64,000 nt of DNA, from positions 3,311,650-3,375,649 of the forward strand of contig OZ025267.1 in NCBI GenBank assembly GCA_964019165.1, written 5' to 3'. The notes beneath the pieces were generated by a model. The model was not told the DNA's origin, made no database searches, and saw only the letters and a program-made list of their open reading frames with translations. This DNA comes from Mastigias papua. Its lineage: Eukaryota > Cnidaria > Scyphozoa > Rhizostomeae > Mastigiidae. Position 1 is the stretch's first letter. Each line of letters opens with the position of its first letter. A program made the position numbers and the translations under genes. Below are positions 59,297 through 64,000 of the stretch, piece after piece.

Positions 59297-62296
59297 CTTT
59301 AGATACGCTATCTGTGCATGTGAAGGCCACCTTTCGTTCTATACGATGGTTGCCGTTTGCTCCTAATTAAGTTCAATTCATAATTCAATTCATCGCTCTA
59401 GAGATAGAACGATTACTGAGCATGACAACTTAGTACTGTGCAGCATCTGTGCCATCATCACCCCCTCGCAAACTTTCTTTTACTTCTTTACAGGCCTGAA
59501 ATGTTTTGCCAAAGGTACATCATGTTTAGTTTAACTACCAGCTATTTTGGCCATACAGCTTGTATCAGCCCACCTGCTGATTTTCAGCTTTATCAACTTG
59601 CTATTTGCACATCTTTTTTGGAGATTGTGCATAATACTTCTCTCATCAATATTTTGGACAGTTCGTTAATTTTCATAGTCTCGAAGGAATCGTCCAATGC
59701 AGACCTTCACTGTGCAATAATTTTTTACTAGTACATCATCTAACCCAATTTTTGATTCTTGTAAAATTTTCTCCTGTACTTTTTTATGATTTTTATTACT
59801 ATACTTTTTTATGATTTCTTGTTTATCACTGGTTTGATCAGCTGTCAAAGAAGAGATTACAGTTTCCAGTAGTATGGGGTGAACGTGTGCAACACTTGGA
59901 CAGGATGAACCTGTCTGCAACGCTTCAAAAATGTGAGCGCGACTGCAACTCATGAACAAGGTGAACGTGTTTGCAACTCTGCAACAGGGAGAACGGGTTT
60001 GCAACTCTAAAACTGTTGCTGTGCACTTTTGCCTGGTCTTTTGGTATGTTTCGTGGCTCTTTAGACGATCCTTCGAAAGAGACACCCAGAGCTGCTGCCA
60101 GTTAACATGAAGTGAGTCAGTGGTTAAGTTTCTAGACCAGATTTTACGGATCTTGCAGCCTTTATCGCTGGATTCTTCGTCTAGTGCTCAAAAAAGAATA
60201 CTACTTACAATTCTTCTGATTTCCACGATCTTCCCCCGTCTTTTTGCCCTCTTTAAATATTCATCATTTAGGACTTATATAGGACCCAGGTGGTAGATTG
60301 TCTTCAGAGCTATCACAGAATACTTGAAGACCCTGTTCGGAACAATTAAGCTTTCGTAGCTACAGATATCAGCATTCCATCGCAAGAACGCCAGCCAACG
60401 AAATTCGAGGACGTATACTGATCGCGAAACGTGATTATTCCTTGCGTTGTATATACCGAAACAGATTCCTGATGTAATTTTGCAATGCTTTTTTGATGGG
60501 CGGTGGTTGTTCATCTTTAAAAAGTATACATGTTAAGGATACTAGAGGCACAATACGACTTGGTATGTTCACTATTATATGCTGTTTGTAGTTTAAGATA
60601 CTTCTTTTACATCTGTACTTTGGGTTTTTTTCTCTCTTTTATCTGCCAGGGTCCGGTTTCCTCTTATTTTTGATTCATCCCTATGTTGGAAGAAGATGAT
60701 TTTCACTAGCTCGTGTAGTTCTGGACTTTACATCCTGTTTTTGCAGCCAGATTTAATAGTTTGCCCCACTTGATCTAATCGACAAACCGTGAATGTTGCA
60801 TTCTTGCAGATCTGTATAAAAACAGATTCTAGCATTGTATGCTACTAATATTTTTGAGATCGGAGATAGGAGATTGAGCCACTGCATTCAATTGATTATA
60901 ACTGCGAGTAGAGTTTTAAACTAATCTCTTCTTGTGATAAGGAGAATTGCAAGGAAATGGGGCGCAAGAGATAAGACACTCACTGCTTTGTCCTGGGTCT
61001 GATTGCATCTTCTGCGTTGAGCGTAATCTATACTCTAGTTTTAATTTTCTCATCTGGCCGTGTTGTTCTTGAAGTGTTACATACGGTTTTTCATTCTACT
61101 TTTCGCAATATGTGGGTACTTTACTAATAACCTTGTATCTAAATTAGCACAAAGAATTTAAACTGATTACGGAATACATAAGTTTTTTACAAAATTAATA
61201 ATATCGAAAGCGCAGTAATTTGAAACTGTAGAAGGGTAAATATCAGAGAGAGATACGCATCAGCTCGTGCGACTTGTTACACTTTTTTGAACGCTTTTAA
61301 TGTAGGGTGCAGTTTTATATCCGAACTCATATGATTCCACACTTTTGTACCTTTATGAGAGAAACACTTTTGACCTCAAGCAGATTTACGCAAGGCACTT
61401 CCTAGGCCACTTTTGGTATTTCGTAATTCTCTTTCGCACGTATCAGAAAGCATATTCGAACGATTAACTCGCTCCTTGCAAAATGGCACCGTGTGTAAGG
61501 GGGTGAGGTATTATATTTATGGACGGCAGTTGAAATGGCATTAGTCTAACAATAGTTTTGTAAGATAATGATGTTGTTTTTGTCAGGACATTGTTGCTGC
61601 CTTTTCGTCTGCATTCAACTATTCATAGTAATGCATATAGTGTGTGTTCAAGTTGTGTCTACCTCATCCCCTCGTCATTTTGCTTATTCAAAACATGGAT
61701 TTATGTCCCCTTCTGGCCTACACTGCACTGTTTCCCCGTAAGGATTAGGCGCATGTTGAAACAATGATTGCCACCCCTTCAGCCCCATTGAAAAAGGACA
61801 TTAGAGCCTTGGCCGGAGAAATGTGCGGGCCTTGGGAAGACGCGACATGATATGACAGCACCATTTCCAACAAACCTTGTCTCTTACTACTATGAAATTC
61901 AATAGATTCTCAGTGATATATTAATGCATGCTTCCTGTACGCATTTTGGCCTCAGCTTTTCCGTCCGTCTAGTACACGGTACCGTAAATGGTTGTTTAGG
62001 CGCCTTTAGGGTCTATTTAAAATTATTTGGCCAAGAACGTTCAATTAGGATTGATCGTTAGATCGGTCACTCTAGCAGTTACCCGAGAGCATTATAACAG
62101 TAGCATGTTATTTATGAAATGTGATTTCGTCTGCTACAGTGCACTAAACTGCAGTCAAAAGAAGGTCCTCCTATACGAAGTAAATACTTATACTCTAGCC
62201 CCATAGTAAACCGTAGAACAAATTTTATAGACAGCTATAAAAGTTTCTTACAGCAAAATTAACCTATAGAGTGTTCTTTGAGCTCTAGCTTCAAGG
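59297..62296. other. Gene-free DNA with a degenerate short tandem repeat at 59878-60010
   Basis: Near 59878-60010 a loose repeat of about 30-35 bp with GGTGAACGTGTTTGCAACTC recurs four times with many changes. No exon of a known family was recognised in the rest. Confidence 0.4.
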
Positions 62297-62446
62297 CAGG
62301 GACGTAGGAACTGGGGGGCCAGAGGGACCATGGCCCCCACTTTTTAGCAAACTATGCAATAGTGCCCCTTTGAAGCCCAAATTGGGCGTGGCATTGTGTC
62401 CCTTTAGGACTCCCCCCCCACTTTTTAGATGGTTCCCACGTCCCTG
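62297..62446. mobile_element. Short hAT-like MITE with G/C-rich ends
   Basis: The left end CAGGGACGTAGGAACTGGGG faces the inverse right end ATGGTTCCCACGTCCCTG. CCCCCACTTTTTAG occurs near both ends. Flanking CTTCAAGG and CTTGAAAG agree at six of eight positions, consistent with an old 8-bp duplication. Confidence 0.7.
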
Positions 62447-63084
62447 CTTGAAAGGTAAATAAAACCCCTATCTTTAGGAGTATTAGCAATGCGTTGTAGG
62501 TCTCTCTCTATAATTTAACCTTCTTTTTGCTCTCTCAGTTTTTACACTCTCATTTAGAATGTATTTGTGCTTGAAATTTGATTTTTGATACAGGCTGCGA
62601 GATGTTTGTATTACGATTTGGATTGTCGTTTAAATTTATCGACGTTTTTGTTGCTCTGTTTTCTACACAGTAGCATTTGAAATATCATATGGAATAAATA
62701 ATTGATTCTTATTTGCATTGAATATCATAGATTTAATTAATATATGTTTTTAGTTATATACCGGTTGCATTGAGGTGTTGTTAGGAAAATATAAATACCG
62801 CAGCCTAGAGATTTGTTGTCCCACAGATAGACTGCGGACAGAATACATTAAGCAGCGAACAGAACACTACTCTCAAGGGCCTAATTGCCGGGAGGGTCGG
62901 AATAAGCGGGGAGGGGGGCTGGAAACATTAGATGAATTTAATAGGTGGGGGAAGGTGGAATAAATGTTTTGAAGTCAAAGATAATGCCGCTATGAAGCTC
63001 TCTATATTCATAGATCAGGCGTCAGTGATTGTGAATAGGCAATTAGGCACTTAGGAGTACAGTATGAAAGTACATCTTAAATGA

Positions 63085-63270
63085 GTGAGTAGTCGAATTG
63101 TTAGACCTCTCGCCATCTATGCGCAAGTTTCTGAAAAGTTGATGGTTTGAGCTTCATTTTGGGCTATAAATCGGATGCGCGCTCATTGGTCGCTCAGCAG
63201 CATGTGGGCATCAGGTGACCATACTAAGGCAGGTGCGCAACTGCGGGGTGGGTCCTGGGAGTCTAGACTC
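63085..63270 (+). mobile_element. Decayed tRNA-derived SINE, plus orientation
   Basis: GTAGTCGAATTGTTAGACC (A-box-like), GATGGTTTGAGCTTC (B-box-like) and CGCTCATTGGTCGCTCAGCA follow each other in the order seen in the better SINE copies. Divergence is high. Confidence 0.5.
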
Positions 63271-63855
63271 TTGCCCTTTCCCTCATAGAGGTAGAAGTGC
63301 CCTTTTTCTTGGAGAATTTTGACACTGTTTGTTGTCAGACGCAAAACTAGGAATTTTTTACAAGGATTAAATGATCCAGGGATTAACTGTTCCAGTCTGG
63401 TTCTTCATCTTGCTAGAAAATCCAGGTTAGGACTGGTGGACTCGGGCATGAGAACAGATAGCATTTGAAAATCTGGGATTAGAAGTTGCATGAGATATTA
63501 TCTCTTCCCATGGCGTATTCCATTCTTTAATTGCTTTTTTATTAAAACAAGCAAATTTGTATTTCACCTGCAGACCTATATTTGATTCCCTCTAAAACGT
63601 TCAAATATTTACCGCCGTATTTCTAGTTCTTTGTTAAGAATAACAACTGATAGACAACTCTTGGCCAAGTTTTAATTCATGGTGAACAGAGGAAAGGATC
63701 GCCGATATTTGTTGCAAAATTAGTCATAGATTGGGTATTTTTCCGCCTTTACGTCATAAATTGTGACGAGAATAAACAATGCCTAAAATCGATTCAATTT
63801 TTTATGCCAACATTACGTTCTACTCCGAGAAAGAGAGTCATCTGCGAACTGCACG

Positions 63856-63931
63856 ATGGAGTCTTCGCACCGTAGATTTCAGTTTCAATTTTCGAAGCAA
63901 AAGAGTCTGAGAAATGATCACGTAGTGGAAG
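63856..63931 (+). CDS. Candidate first coding exon of a gene continuing past the window
   Basis: An ATG at 63856 opens the frame MESSHRRFQFQFSKQKSLRN then DHVVE, and a GGTATC donor-like site follows at 63932 in phase 1. No stop occurs before the donor. The exon is short, no family is recognised and nothing downstream is available, so chance cannot be excluded. Confidence 0.2.
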
Positions 63932-64000
63932 GTATCAATTTGTTATAAAGACCGATAGATCACGTGCTCTGTCCCAATGTGCTTCTCGCTGTTGTATTTT

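Noticed and set aside
58927..59370. 147-codon plus-strand open frame
   Set aside because: It reads through both arms of a foldback MITE, has no family resemblance, and has a competing frame on the other strand.

Overview
This is a eukaryotic, metazoan genome window. Genes are split by many short GT-AG introns, the DNA is AT-rich, and intergenic and intronic DNA is crowded with small transposon remnants, tRNA-derived SINEs, non-LTR retrotransposon pieces and long (AT)n tracts. No vertebrate-specific feature is seen. The protein sequences look like those of a marine invertebrate; a cnidarian is my best guess, but the sequence alone does not settle the phylum. All exon models below were joined by hand from splice sites, reading phase and family conservation.

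Layout. (1) 1-10672, + strand: the last 15 exons of a DENND5 (Rab6IP1-type) gene, covering the end of RUN1, the PLAT domain and RUN2; the 5' part lies outside the window. (2) 12568-14912, - strand: a complete three-exon RPS23 gene whose two introns each carry a copy of the same 138-bp unit, a possible intron-encoded small RNA. (3) 15154-16137, + strand: an intronless CDC123, head to head with RPS23 across about 240 bp. (4) 16.2-23.6 kb: no gene; a tRNA-SINE, two decayed LINE fragments and a foldback element. (5) 23648-41895, + strand: a complete 20-exon host cell factor (HCF) gene of about 1330 codons, with a six-bladed Kelch domain, Ser/Thr/Ala/Gln-rich middle, acidic segment, C-terminal Fn3 repeats and a basic tail. 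Its introns hold a nested hAT-like MITE, a long inverted repeat with a hammerhead-like core, a SINE and two very long (AT)n runs. (6) 45812-46522, + strand: an intronless PLPP6-type lipid phosphatase. (7) 46.5-63.8 kb: about 17 kb with no recognisable gene, made of microsatellites and several TIR or foldback elements. (8) A weak candidate first exon at 63856-63931 may start the next gene.

The five genes are broadly conserved housekeeping genes: Rab/vesicle traffic (DENND5), ribosome (RPS23), eIF2 assembly (CDC123), chromatin and cell-cycle transcription control (HCF) and isoprenoid/lipid phosphate metabolism (PLPP6). Nothing suggests an operon or a shared pathway. The RPS23/CDC123 pair could share a bidirectional promoter, and both act in translation. 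I found no convincing wholly new gene system. The most interesting points are the uncleaved-type HCF, the duplicated intronic unit in RPS23, and the ribozyme-like core inside a nested inverted repeat.
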